DNA of 64,000 bases, from positions 3,348,001 to 3,412,000 of the forward strand of contig JAEUWY010000001.1 of NCBI GenBank assembly GCA_022059125.1, written 5' to 3'. The notes below the pieces were generated by a model. The model was given only the letters and a program-made list of their open reading frames with translations, was not told the origin of the DNA and searched no databases. Made by a program: the position numbers and the translations under genes. The DNA comes from Corynespora cassiicola. Lineage: Eukaryota > Ascomycota > Dothideomycetes > Pleosporales > Corynesporascaceae. This document shows positions 10,840 through 23,440 of the stretch, piece by piece. Every line of letters starts with the position of its first letter. Position 1 is the first letter of the stretch.

Positions 10840-13045
10840 GTTGGGCAGCTTAGGGAAGGAAAAGCTTTGTTCTGGGCATACTTTTTTTTATCTTCGCCTC
10901 GTGGGTTTGGGCGCATGGGAAATGCATTGGGGTGGCGCTGGAATGGATGGCAAGGAAATGGGTTTTATGGGCGTGGGTCTGGTATACGATATCCGAGGCG
11001 TTTTTCTCTCTCCTTTGGGGACTGTGCTCTGGTAGTAAGGCCCTTTGTGGATGCCAATACACGATCATTACATGGGCAGGTGGCTGTCGCAATATTCCTG
11101 CCATGGCGGTATTGGTAGAACACTAGATTGTCTTGTGGGAATGGATTTCCAAATTGTGGAATAGTCAATTATATGGGAGGTTTCTTGGAACCCTGGGTAT
11201 AATATGCTCGACCTTTGGTGTTTATATTTTGGTTGCTCTAGCTCGACAGGCATTTTATGGTGACCATTTTTACTAAAGGGGAATTTAGAGATTGATATAT
11301 ACTTGACCAAGCTTTTATCATCTATCCCCTCATTGAGATTGCTGGGCAAAGCTTCAGGCCGGTTGAAGGGCGCATTAATCGCCGTGCCGAAGGCCATCGG
11401 GCTGGGCCAGTCTTCCCATGCAACATCGCATAATTCTTCCTATGTTGACAATTTACAACGCAAGCAAGATATGGTATTACGATAGCCGTGTGCTCATCTT
11501 ATCATCTGAGGCGTTGAGACGCACAGGTATAGCGCAGTGCTCTGTAGATATTTAGTCTGCAGTAACTGAATTTTCTAAAACAAAAAAAAACATTTCCTCT
11601 AGCCGTCTTTGTTTGCTCTGGGTCATGTCAGACAATGCGTTAGCTGGCATGGGGCTCAAGCGACCAGTCCCTTCCTCTACTACCACTCGCCTCCTCTCTT
11701 CTAGAATAATTAATTGCCTTTCATACCACTATAAAATCAAAGCCTTGCAGGAGAAAAAACTAGTGAGCTCCGGTGAGTCTCAATGCTATGCTTTTCTCAG
11801 ACCAGTGATGTCAGCTTAAAAGCGATAGACAGTCATGTCCGAAGCTTATCTACTGGTGACGCTCTGACACTATGGGTTATCTGTAAATAGAGAAAACAAA
11901 TTTAAATTTTCTTTCCACTAAAAGGTCGGAATGACTGTCAAGGAGTAGGCTTCTTCGGGTTATATCACACTATGATAACGGCATGGCGGTAAGTGGAAAT
12001 TAAGACAAGGGAAAATGAAGTGTGGAGCCGGCATGAGATTAGACAAACTGGACGTGGGCAGCTTCAGAACATGTAGTCTCGATGTATTAGATACCTAGGA
12101 TGTCTTTCGTGTGTCTTAAAGTCAACAAGTTGGATGAATAGGTCATGGACCGTGGCGTCCGATTTGCCACCCTCGAGGTTGCTTCAGCAGTGCACTCGTC
12201 GATTCTTGTAAAGGTGTTGTTCAGCTACACTTGACATAATGCGAATCTAATGCTTGTTATTTCAACAACTTCAAGTTGCAAACTAGCTTCGGCCCCTCCG
12301 GAAAATATCAAAATTAGATTCAGCTTCTACATCCCTCAATTCGTATGCGATCTTGACTGACTTAGTATGTTCTGACTGGCTTTATCAATGTCTTGGCAAC
12401 GGCATCCACTAGAATTAGAACAGTGACATCCTCTTCACCGGAACACTTGACGGAAATTGCCTAGCGTTGTTCACCCAAGACTTTGAAGGGCCGAACTGTT
12501 TCAAGGCCCTTTTTGCATACCACATTGTGATAATTTAGGTACATTAGATGCACACTAATGATTATACTACTTCTATTCTGGGTGCGGAGATTGTATTCCG
12601 TGGTTATCCTGTCTCACACGTGATCTCGGGTTGTCCGAACTTTCGGGCCAGAACTCAAATTCACTACTCCGTGTGACGATCATACACAGCAAATAGTGAC
12701 CATCCACTTCAATTGTTCTTATCCCTTCTTTCTGTGCTGAGCCAACCTGCATTGGTCACGGACAACAACACTCCGGTATCTACTAGTAAACTCCCAGCCT
12801 TACCTCGCATATCTCTACATGAGCGACTATCTTCAGCACGGATAGAGTCGCTCCGCTAGTTTTGGGGCCCCTTATGGTCTAGTACTGGATAACATCCTGT
12901 ATTCAAAGATCCCATGTTCTAGTGAGATTAAAGGTACAGCATTTAATAGCACAAGGCTGACTCTCGTAAAATCGCTTATAAGGAAGTGGCAGACTCCCCT
13001 TCTTGAGTATCGTCTCTCTATTGCATCTTATCGAAATCTACTACA
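10840..13045. other. 2.2-kb gene-free region
   Basis: No conserved coding stretch on either strand. The sequence becomes AT-richer after 11.5 kb and contains an A-run at 11580. One TACCTAGGA lies at 12092. I see no terminal repeats or transposase-like peptides, so a mobile element is not supported. Confidence 0.4.
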
Positions 13046-14350
13046 ATGCAGTTTCTGACACTTCTGCTTCCCCTCGCACTTGTTACACCACTTTCTTCGG
13101 CAAATTCAATCGAAGAACGGGCGATTTCAACCAGCTGGGCCGGAGTCAATTCGTACTTCCTTCATGCTTTCAAACAGTAAGACTTTTACTCCACACGGGT
13201 TTTATATCTTCTCATCATCACTAGGCCAGATCGCCTTGCCGTTCTTGATGCTATCAAGGATGCCAAGCTGAAGACCTTGCGTCTTTTCATTTCGTACACC
13301 TACCAAAACAACAAGAATACTGGATCAGTCGAGATGCCCGATATCGAGCCCCAAGAAGTTGGCAAATATGATGACACCCAGCTGAGAGCCATTGATCAAT
13401 TGATGATTGAAGCTCATGCCAGAGGTGTGTATTGGATCGCAATACGACATGTACCTTCCACTGACAATCCAGGAATTAAACTCATTATTGCGATGCACGA
13501 TCGTTATCAGTTAGGATGCTGGGGAAACGGTATATGAAATCTTTGTGCAAGACAGGGTGAAAATTTCTAATACGACTTCTAGATACCTATGTTTCCAAGT
13601 ACAAGCTGCCCGCCATAAACTGTGCAACTACTCCAGCCAGCCAGAACGATGTCACTTGGTTCTATCAAGATCCTTCGCCGATATTTGATTTTGATAACCG
13701 TCTTACTTATATCTTGCAGCACCGCAACCAGCTGCTCCCCGGCGCACCGCAGTGGAAAGACCTGTCGGATTATATATTCTCTTTTAACATTCAGAACGAG
13801 GGTCAGGGACATTTGCGTGGTAACATTGCTCCCGCACCTAATTGGTGGTGCGATCGTAGCAAGAAGATGCGAAGCGTCATGGGAAATAGCCCCATCCTCA
13901 TCTCGACCGGTAAGTCCTTGGGTAATCACTGGAAGTCGCAAATTTGACGTTGACAATACAGGTGGCGGCAATGAATTTCCAAACTCAGATATCCCACAAA
14001 ACTGGGCTTGCGCAACACTCGATCTCGTCGACATCCACTCCTATAGCGGTGTAGCCGAGTTTCGAAACAAGGCACCAGTTGCGTTGCAGCGCGCGCAGGC
14101 TGCAAACAAACTCGTATTGTTCGAAGAGTTTGGCGCCACGGGCAACGACAAGGCCAATGTTGTTGGGCAACATATCGACGTGTTCAATGGACTCAAGGTG
14201 CCGTGGATGATCTGGCAGATTAGCAAGCCCGGAAATGGTGCTGCAGACTTTGAGTTTTGGACCAATGAGCCCACTTATGAGGTTTTGAAGCAGGGTTCAA
14301 CAAGGGCATTGGGGATTTCTGCCGCTCAAACATTCCCTAATCTTTCCTAG
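13046..14350 (+). CDS. Secreted glycoside hydrolase family 5 (mannanase-like)
   Basis: Five exons: 13046-13176, 13225-13424, 13473-13529, 13583-13909, 13962-14350; 367 residues. The N-terminus (MQFLTLLLPLALVTPLSSA) is a clear secretion signal. The mature protein opens with WAGVNSYFLHAF and contains the GH5 acid/base pair in FNIQNEGQGH (Glu202) and the nucleophile region LFEEFGA (Glu294), plus a catalytic-cleft DIHSY and a late W in PWMIWQIS. It probably hydrolyses beta-1,4-linked mannan or another beta-glycan outside the cell; the precise substrate is inference. All introns are 48-53 bp and keep phase. No cellulose-binding module is present. The promoter has a TATA-like sequence (CTTATAAGG) about 70 bp upstream. 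Confidence 0.88.
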
Positions 14351-14966
14351 ATTCAGAGCTAAGGAGGATGGAAGCATTGCGAACTCATTCCTCGGGACAC
14401 GGGCTTCTCTCGGCGAAGTTTGCTATCATTTACTTCTGAAAAGATGAGCAAGTTATGATTAGTTGTCATCATCAATGCACTTGTTTTTGAAAATATCAGC
14501 CGAAATTATATTCAAGTCAATCTTCAGAGCAGTCGACCAGGCTATAGTTCGTTCTACTTGATTGAGGATTGAATCGCATAGCTATTCGTCGATAGTCTTA
14601 TAAGCGCTGCCATCTCGGTCTAGATGTCGCATGAGCTAAGTTAGCCAAGGACGTTGAAGACGTATGCCACATGCATTTGACGAATAACTTCATACACGAA
14701 GCGTTATCATGCAAGATTGAGTATCATAGTCAGCGAACCTAATGAATTAGTATATAGAGGTGTCGGCGTACAGGTCGGATGAATCTCGGCGTGCAGAATC
14801 TGCATTGTTCCCACACCGGCTAGCGCACGCTAATCACTCGCCACTTCGGCTGAAAGCAAGCAGAATAAAACCTTTGATTCGTAAAGGCTGTCGATCGATT
14901 TGTTTCTCTTTCGTGGAGTCAACTGCTAACTATATATAATTTAAAATTCACAGCATTTCAACAATA
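14351..14966. other. Intergenic region before tRNA-Glu
   Basis: About 600 bp, AT-rich, holding the 3' side of the GH5 gene. A run TATATATAATTTAAAATT just upstream of the tRNA is a likely TFIIIB-favourable AT-rich site. No coding evidence. Confidence 0.35.
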
Positions 14967-15073
14967 TCCGATATGGTCTAGTGGCTAGGATTTGCCGCTC
15001 TCATCGAGAGTATCTGATTCATCAAGGTGATTCAGAGCACCGGCAAGGCCCGGGTTCGATTCCCGGTGTCGGA
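14967..15073 (+). tRNA. tRNA-Glu(CTC) with intron
   Basis: The acceptor strands TCCGATA and TGTCGGA pair over seven positions (one G-T). The A box TGGTCTAGTGGC and B box GGTTCGATTCC are intact, and the T stem CCCGG/CCGGG pairs. The anticodon stem TGCCG/CGGCA brackets a loop with anticodon CTC at 15000-15002. A 36-nt intron (15004-15039) follows the base after the anticodon, the canonical position for tRNA splicing endonuclease. A T-run about 10-15 nt downstream (TTTCTTTTTT) should terminate RNA polymerase III. Confidence 0.96.
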
Positions 15074-18000
15074 AACATGCTTTCTTTTTTGCTCTTGGTT
15101 CTGTCTCAGCAAGTGTGGTATAGATAGATAGGCACGCCGTTGGACGACTGTTGTTAATGTGCTTTTTTTTATACGAACAACAAATAGCCAGCATCTAACA
15201 CTATTATTATTAATATCAATAAAAAGAAAAAGAAGCAGTCAAATGAATCTTTGCGATGTAGGGAGGAGGTGCACCGTCTGGAGCTCTCTACTACCTCAAC
15301 CAAACCCTTCGACGATTTTCAACGAAGTTCCGAATGTTTGCTGTATGTGCTAGCTATACAAATGTGGAAGGGGAAATTGAACATTGTATTAGACAGAGTA
15401 TAAGAAGAATAGAGACGAAACACAAGTGTCAGTTTGCTTTATTCATAAATAAATCATGCCAGTACTTCATCAGAACGACGCCAAGCTATCTTACTGTATT
15501 GGATAGAGTTCAACAACGGGAGGACATTGTATCAAGACTATGATACTTCTTATAGATAGATTTTCATACTAATATAAAAGAATTAGCACTCTCGGATCGC
15601 TTATAACGTGTGAGTGCCATGTCGTTAGCGAAGTCGATTTCATCATACTCGATATGACAGCTTGCATATTAGAGACTGTTGATCATTTAACCGCCTAGTT
15701 CTCTTTCAACGCGGATAGGCTTTCGTTGACCATGACAGGCTTTTTTTTTCAGGGACCCAGTTTAATCGGAGCATGATGCCGGGAATGACGCCATCATAGA
15801 CAATGAGACAGACCATAAAGTATGGGGATGCTCGAACACCATCAAAATACACCAGAACATATCGATATGAAATTCTAGTTCATGATCTCTTCCTCTTTAT
15901 TAACACTGCAAGTCACAAATTATTTAGTATTACGACACATACTGGCGAGAAACCGCTCAGACAGTTCGCTATAGCCAAGGGTTTTTCAACCCCTGACACA
16001 TGCTCCATGACTTCTCACAAGCGGATCGACAGAAGCTGCCTCTGCAGACCCTCATATACCACACAGCTCGCTTACATGGGATTTCAATGCACTGGGGGTG
16101 CACGTCCATTAGCTGGCATATCAAGGAGAGCGACAAGGAGAAGCATCCCTGCGACCCAGCCGAAAAGGAAAAGGCAGAGAAAGTCGTTAAAACACCACGA
16201 GTCAAGTGGGCGAGTGTTTGCTGTGACAATCCCTCGCGTACAGACATATCGTCACCACAAGCCAAGGGGCCAGGCATGGCTAGAATATAATCGTTGAGAC
16301 GGGAACATCATGACCATGAATCGCTAACACTTTTTTCAATGCATTGGTTATTGGTACATATTTTCCTTGGCTACATCACTCATCGACTGATTACTGCGGA
16401 GCACAGCCGGATCTTTGATGACCGAGTCTTTGCATATGTCGTGTCAACATTGTAGATGAACTAAACCTTCAATACCTTGCTCATATGCAACTGGTTGATA
16501 TATATTAGTGATCGCCCTATGATGAGATCTCAGTATTCAAAGACTACAGTCTTGCAATCAAGGGACAGGAGGGGGGCGCATGAACCACTTCCTTTCAAGG
16601 ATCAAGTTGTTCGGTCTTGGGAACACAATCTTACAGGTACAATAGGTAGCCGGAGCTGGTTCCGTCACCGGCACCCAGCGGGAAGTATCTTATACTGCGA
16701 ACCTTTAACCCCGCATGACAAAGTTCTGAACCCCTAACTTGAGGCAAAGTTGGTGTGGAGTAGTACAGCACGGGGTCCATGTCGGTTCCTATACCAAGTC
16801 ACTGGCACCAAAACTCCATGTCGACTCAACCGTGGCTGAAAATGTCTACAATGATTGGATGCAACCCGCTGTTATGACATGCATCAGCCTTGTCTGACAT
16901 TTGCACTATCTCGGAGCCGGTATTTGACCCTCTAACAGAAGCGAAGGCCCTGTTTCTCCCGAGGATAGCGGTCTGGGAGCTATTCGGCTACGTCTTGCTT
17001 TTGGGGCATGCTCCGAGCTCCGAAATTTTGTTGCGTAAGCGTTAACAGGGTGGCCTGCGACCGCGGAGAACAGTTGGTCTGAGAACATTAGCGCACATAC
17101 ATAGTGATACAGGAGTAATTGTTTCAGATTTCCCTCGACAGCCACGCAGTTGTGCTTCGCAAGTCATCCACATGGGACGACAAGTCACTTGAGACGATAT
17201 ACGACAGGCACGGAGAGCATCACGTGATGTATCGGGAACAATCTCAATGGAGAAGGTAGGACGCAGTAACTAATCTCACTTCATCTGTTGGAGGCTTGTT
17301 CCAGACTTGAGGATGGCGTGGTCCGTGGGGCCATGTGGGCGCCCAGGCTCGCGGAGGGTGATGGCAACATGGAAGGCTTCAAAAGGTAGAACCCTGCACT
17401 TTTCCAGCGCCATGGATTGATTTCCGAGCAATTAGGTTTGAACGACAGGCGACGGGCAGACACTACTGGGGCTCCGTGACGAGAGCGACTGGCACATTCG
17501 TTTCAATCGATTGTTGCCCAAAACCCGTCACACTTTTGACCCGGATACGATGGACAAATTGAAAGACAATGTTGGGTGCATGGTGCCTGAAACTCCCACC
17601 CGCTCGATTTGGCCATTGTGCCGCTTGCCGCTGGAAACTGTTGCGGAGCCGATGATCTGCACCATCGTAAACATCCTGGCCATGGCATCGTGCAAGGTAC
17701 GCTCTTCGAGCCTGCAGGTACTCGAGGCGAAATGCCACGCGAGACTTGATCTCCACGGCCTGCGAGGCCACTCATCCTGTTCATTTTGAGCTGTCATCGC
17801 TACGAATGCCCCGTTTTTTCTGACATTGAGGGGCAAATTCCACACCCGCCGACAATTTTGCCTCGACCACCATCTTGGCTCTCCTTCGAGAACGTCTTGG
17901 TGCCTCTGCCCTGCCCAAAGCCCAATCGTGACGCGGTGCCACACGCAGCCACGCCAGTCTCCCTGGTCTCACATCCTTCTCCACTGATCGTTGGCGGATG

Positions 18001-18556
18001 GCTTCCGAGGCCTCGGGTGTATCTCGGCCGGCAAAACTCGGCCGGTCTCCTCGGCCATCGCGCTCACATCGGGTAAAGCACATGGGAAAAATGATCCACT
18101 TGCCGGCTGTTGCACTCCACCTCTCGCATGGACGTCTCCACTGCCCTCGCGCGCGAGCTGGGGCCATGTGGAACCGAATTTCGACAAATCGAATTTTTGC
18201 AGACACGGCACCAGGATCTTGCCCATGGCAAAGCCCGCCTGCTCCGAGCAGGTGGCACCCGGTCCATGTAGGAGAGCAGCAGCTTAACTCTGTAGACTGG
18301 TTTTGAGTCATGTTTCAGGCGAGCAGGCATCGGCACTTGAGGGTAGGGGAGGGCATGCCTCCCTTTGATGAGCAGCGTGTCCCCTTTCGATGGCTCGATA
18401 TATGAACAGAACCCCTTTCGTTTGGACTCCCAACTTTGCACGACAGAATACCGCCGACCCCACACCGAACTGCTGTTCACAGAAAAAAGTAACGCCGGCA
18501 GCGTGGACTTACTCCAGGCAGTGTACCCACCCACGAGTTTTCGGACCGTTGTTTGA
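15074..18556. other. 3.5-kb gene-poor region
   Basis: No intact gene. The left half is AT-rich, and the right half (17.4-18.5 kb) is GC-richer, with overlapping open frames on both strands that show no recognisable motif and look like chance. A decayed zinc-finger-like stretch at 15935-16030 is listed separately. Confidence 0.4.
15935..16030 (+). pseudogene. Possible relic of a C2H2 zinc-finger gene
   Basis: In one frame the translation reads THTGEKP, then a region ending AKGFS, then MTSHKRID. This follows the layout linker THTGEKP - finger - HKRIH of C2H2 transcription factors. The two zinc-binding cysteines are absent (Phe and Ala occupy those places), and the last His is Asp. The flanks in either direction do not continue as fingers. 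It may be a decayed gene fragment or chance; the linker match is the main support. Confidence 0.3.
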
Positions 18557-19803
18557 ATGGCGTCTCGCGCAGATGTCCAGCTAGCTGCTCTCGCCGCCGG
18601 CTTCACCCTAGGATTCGGATTTCTGACAGTATGGGAGGCCATCAAACAGACTCGACGGAATAGGAATCCATTGAGGAGTGTCTACATTTACATGGTATGG
18701 GGTGAGGTTATAGCCAACATTGCCATTGGTATCATTGGGTGGATATTCTTGGATGGCGTGATCGGTCCAACGTATGTTGATTTACCTCTAGAAGTTGTCC
18801 CTGCTAACGCACTGAAGGGTCCCTGTTCTCTTCTTCATTCTATTCCTCTGGGTCTTTGAGATTCAGCTATTGATGCAAATCATCATCAACCGGATTGCCC
18901 TGATTGCAGAACACCGAAGTACAGTCTCCCGCTTGAAATGGGGCACAGTGGTCATCATCACGTCCATCAACATTGCCGTCTTTTGCATCTGGATTCCGGC
19001 ACATCTGGTTCCTCCCGCGAGTCAAACGTGAGATTTTCTGGGTCGAAAGTTTGGTATCAAAGCTAATTCCACTGCCAGTTTTGTCAACATCAACAACATC
19101 TGGGATAAGATTTCCAAGGTCCTCATCCTGCTAGTAGATGCGTACCTCAACTGGTATTTCCTCGACACCGTCAAGAAGCGACTTGTGCAGCAGCATGGCC
19201 TCACCAAATACGAACCCCTCGTGGGCTTCAACGCAAAGCTCATGGTGGTGTCGATAGCCATGGACGGAATGTAAGTTGACCCACCTCCTGCGGCTCCACT
19301 CCAAGCTAATGATGGTTAGGCTCATCGGTTTGATGTTCCTGAAGAACCAAGTTGTCTACATCCAGTTCCACCCGGTGGTCTACATGGTCAAGCTCAACAT
19401 TGAAATGTCCATGGCCTCGCTCGTCGTCCGTCTCGCGCGCGGGAAGCCCGAAAACGATGTCGACTATTACCCCCACTCCTCTTCGCACGAGCGCTCCAAC
19501 GCACCGCCGCAGAGAAGCGTTCATGCGCACGACACACACTTCAAGTCTTTCCAGCTTAGCAGCATCACGGCCAAGGAGGGGCCCGGACACTCGAAGAACG
19601 ATAGCGACGAAGTCCTCGGCTCAGGCATCCACTGTCGCACCGATCTCAATGTCGTGGTGGAACACGTCACAACAAAGTCAGACAGAGAAGGCGCCAGCTC
19701 GCGGAGCAGTAATGAGAGGAACGAGTCCATGTTCGGCGACGAGATGCCACTTAATAAGAACGGCTTTAGGGCTGCGGAACATGGCACATCATCTCCTTTG
19801 TAA
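18557..19803 (+). CDS. Seven-helix fungal integral membrane protein
   Basis: Four exons: 18557-18771, 18818-19027, 19079-19270, 19320-19803, introns 46-51 bp; 366 residues. About seven hydrophobic helices occupy residues 8-270, beginning with LAALAAGFTLGFGFL. They are followed by a ~110-residue hydrophilic, Ser/His-rich tail (HSSSHERSNAPPQRS and onward). This layout matches a widespread group of uncharacterised Pezizomycotina membrane proteins with a seven-TM shape, some called GPCR-like. No known receptor motif is visible, so signalling is only a possibility. The tail would be cytosolic if it is GPCR-like. The ATG at 18557 is directly upstream of the first helix. Frame continuity through all three introns is exact. 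Confidence 0.82.
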
Positions 19804-22800
19804 CAAAATATCTCAGCGAAAGTATGCTTTTAACGTACACGAAATGATACCACTCTGTATTTCAAGATAGACCAAGCAATCTTTTTTTCTCTCCAATGTC
19901 TGCCCACTGCCGCAGTCAACGCTTGCTGACTTCAACAAAGACACGATGTCGAAGCATCCCATTCTCAAAAGGGAATTCGTGGGGCTGATCATCGATGGCG
20001 GCGGCGATATTCGCTGCATCTCGGCCTTTCTCCTTTCCTCCTCCCGCGCATCTAGGTACTTTTGGCAATGCTGCCCAATGCGGATCGCGTCATGCGCATG
20101 AGCCAGGATCGCCGTGTCTCCTTCCGTCGGGGCGTTCGCCCATAGTTCCCCTCCCTTGCGCTTAATCGGACGTGTTTACCACGTTCAAGCCTGTGCCGCA
20201 GGGGTATCTGCATAGGGGTCCAGGGACGACGAAGAGCTGCGCGCAGTCGTCTTGTTGCCCACATGCATCGCATTTCGGCGTTCGCCATACATTCCTTGGG
20301 GCGCATGCGGGTTTCTGGTGCTTACATCCGATGGGATATGGCCATGACTCTGCGGGCAGGATGATGCCCGGAAACGTTGCCTAGGCCTATCCTACTAGTA
20401 CCAATTGCTGGCTCGCTCGTGACCGTACATGGCTTCTTCCGTTTGCTTGGCAGACAACATGATCCCACTGGGCAAGCGTACCACCATCGTGTTATCGGCA
20501 CAAAGTTTGATGAGCGCGTAGGTGTAGGTAAAAGCTGATCTTCACCATGTGACGAGGCTGAGATTATGAAGAATTACTGATCAAACTATCGATCACAGAC
20601 CCGAGCCCATGATTGGGAACAACATGAACAATCGATCGCTAAAGGATGATTGTGGGACCATCGCAGCACAAGAATTTGATTCCATCCCGTGACTGTCGCG
20701 TCGAATACCAGCGTTGCCCTTACATCGACGGCGTGGCTCCTTTCTGTCCTCTGTCAAATCAACGGAGTCTGCACTATCTGCCTTTCTTTCAAATGCCGAC
20801 TCCCCCGAGGATTCGCGGGGCCCCGCAGTGGCGCATTTGAGGTGGGATTGAGTGGTTGACAGTCCATGTTGTGCCGATCAGGACCTGACTGATCGCGCGC
20901 ATCCATACCAATGCCATGCTGGCCCACCGTCTGTTGCACATGGGAGGGAACCTTTTGCCTTTGTTGCTCTAAGATCTCTTCGTAGCTTTCGCCGAGTGAC
21001 AGTTTCAAGGCTTCCTGACCGATTTGGGCAATCTCAGAAGCAGCTCGCTTACTCCGCCGCTCTCACTCCCGCATCGCTTCATGAAGAGTATCTCATCTTT
21101 TCATGATTACAATGTGGTACCCATCGATATTCCGATCGAACTCTTGTTCCCCGGGGTCTTCCAAGAAATTGTTCAGGGTAGTGCAATCGGAGCAACCCTT
21201 AGGTCTACTACTCAAGCTTAAGAGACATGATACAACATTCAGCCTCAAAATTGTATGTGGTGTGGGCTGTTGTTGTACGCCTTTTTCAAGATGGCAGGAT
21301 AGAGCTTTTTGGTAGAATTCTCTGGTGGGCGGGATTCAACACTGCACCCTATCTCCGGAGATGTGGTATCAAGTTTCGCGCAAATGGAATCACAGTTGCT
21401 TCTATATATTCAACAGCGAATTGTTCGAGTTCTTTGGTAAATTTCGTGATGAATATCACCTGTCCATCGTAGAAGTTGAGTGTAGACAGGCCGTCGAAAA
21501 ACCCTGCAAGTTTGAGTGTGGAGATTGGAGGTGCGTGAATGAGTTACTCAGCCATCTTGCAAATTTCTCATGACTTTCCATTATGACATCGTTAGCCTGA
21601 TTGACAATGCGTAAGTGAGCCAGGATAGTGGGGACGACGGTTTTTCATGTGTGTAAAATATGGGGATTGGGGTAGTTTACTGGTTTTCAGGAGATTCGAC
21701 TCGTAGACGTGCTTGAGAACGTACAAAAGCATCCTTGGCTCCTGGAAGGCTGGGTGGGATCGTGTTTCCCAATTTGGAAAGATTTCTACCAATCTTTCCA
21801 TTTGATGGGTACGTTGCACGGTCTCTGGACGTTTTGATGTTTTGATGTTTCGTTGAGAGAACATCTTGCCTGAAGAAGCTCGGCTTTGAGATTAAACAGA
21901 CAAGGTGTTGAAGCGATCTCGTTGTGAAAGATCGACAGCATCTATATAGAAGAAACTGTCTTCTCCGTCTGAGGTGTCAAAACTCATGTTAAAACAAAGT
22001 ATTGGGACACGTAGCCGTGGTGATGGGGTGGACGAGCTGAGGTGATGAGAGGAGACATGGATTTTATTACCGGTCGAGCGAGACGCACCAGAGACGCGCG
22101 TATATCGACTCTTTGCATTATGCACAGGTGCCCGAATTCAAAACAGACAACAGACTGAACGAAAATGTCGCCGAATAGCGGTTTCACTGCCTTCTCCCGT
22201 CATTATGATTCATCGGCCTTTATTCTCAGAGGAAGCTGATCATGTGTCCTCCAAGATATTAGAATCCTCTTCCTCGCTGCCAGAAGGGTCGCAAGTACTC
22301 TTCCGTGCGAGAAACAGGCCGACACCTATACATTGACAGGCCTACTACGACATATGCTTGCAAAAATTGTTCTTGGTGCGGAAATGGCAATCCAGGTTGA
22401 GCCACGGAACAAATGCCAAAAACTTGGGCCTCGACTCAAGCATACGCAACTCAGATTGCCATTGCTGCAGAACCTTGGCTGTGCTCTCCACTTCGGGTCT
22501 GGCCTGCAAATGGTCTTCAATTACTTGCTCATTTGCTTCATGATCTGCGTGACTCCATGTCGTCAAGAGTGCAACGGAAGTAATCGCTCAAGCTAAATGT
22601 GCAGCTTGGTTCCGAAGCCCAAGGTGAGGATGGAGAGCAGTGACATCAAATGCGGGAAATCCCTTTGGATACCGACATTGTTCTTGACATATATGATCAG
22701 ATGACAACGAGATTGGCAAAGAGATGGATGATGAAAAGCACAAGTTCGACGAGAACGCGAGCAGACAGGGGACGCGTCTCCGCTATCGCGCTAGTGTGCC

Positions 22801-23440
22801 AGGGTTACGCGCTAGAGACGCGCCGATCTCAAAGTCATGTGATTTGGTATACCTCAGCCAAGGCACCTGTGGACTTTCTCGGTCACCAAAACAGCAATGA
22901 GCGTGAAGAGAATGATGTAGGCACATAATATATGTCGTGTTGCAGGCATCCTGGGAACCCCTGACAGTGCTCTGCTGTTACTAAACGACGCTCTCGGGCC
23001 CGTAGCGGTATGCATTAGATCAATCAATTCTTTCCCTCTCCTACTACTGCCCCAGAAAATGAATGAACTGGCTAACATTAACGTCTTGTTTCTATTCTAC
23101 CTGACAGTAATGGCTGGCTATTAGACCCAAAATTAGAAAGCAAACCTGCACTCATCCGTGCTATTTCTATTCGTCTTTCGCTCTCGCTCTCGCATTCTTG
23201 CAACCTAGCGTACCCTCTTTATTCTCTAGCGTTTAACCCTTCGATCAATTACCAAGTTTAATACTCTATTTATAGGCCTCGGTTTGGTAGAAAATATATG
23301 CGAGTGCGATATATCTCTTTAATAGGGCGCCGACCTTGGCTTCTGATCCCCCCAACCACCCAACCACTCATCCACCAGTGCCTACAATATCCGTCATACC
23401 CAAAGCATTTCCAGAGAAAATTCCATTGCAAGAACATAAA
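19804..23440. other. 3.6-kb gene-poor region
   Basis: No gene I can support in full. Some minus-strand stretches have coding-like texture but stop after 50-75 codons: about 22345-22566, 21592-21864, and 21350-21540 (peptide FITKFTKELEQFAVEYIEATVIPFARNLI). They could be exons of an unrecognised minus-strand gene or decayed sequence. The right end (23.1-23.4 kb) is a pyrimidine-rich promoter-like stretch before the SDR at 23441. Confidence 0.35.
22345..22566 (-). CDS. Possible small ORF or exon, unrecognised
   Basis: A 73-residue frame starting MTTWSHADHEANEQVIEDHL, mostly charged and helical in character, ending at a stop. Its composition (E/Q/L-rich amphipathic pattern) looks more protein-like than neighbouring frames, but I find no motif and no convincing splice partner. 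It may be an exon of a larger gene, a small protein or chance. Confidence 0.2.
   Translation of the reverse strand: MTTWSHADHEANEQVIEDHLQARPEVESTAKVLQQWQSELRMLESRPKFLAFVPWLNLDCHFRTKNNFCKHMS

Noticed and set aside
10840..13045. Gene-free region as a decayed transposon
   Set aside because: No terminal repeats, target duplications or transposase/reverse-transcriptase peptides are visible.
17460..18645. Frames of 90-193 codons on both strands before the seven-helix protein
   Set aside because: No recognisable motif; one overlaps the first exon of a better supported gene on the other strand.
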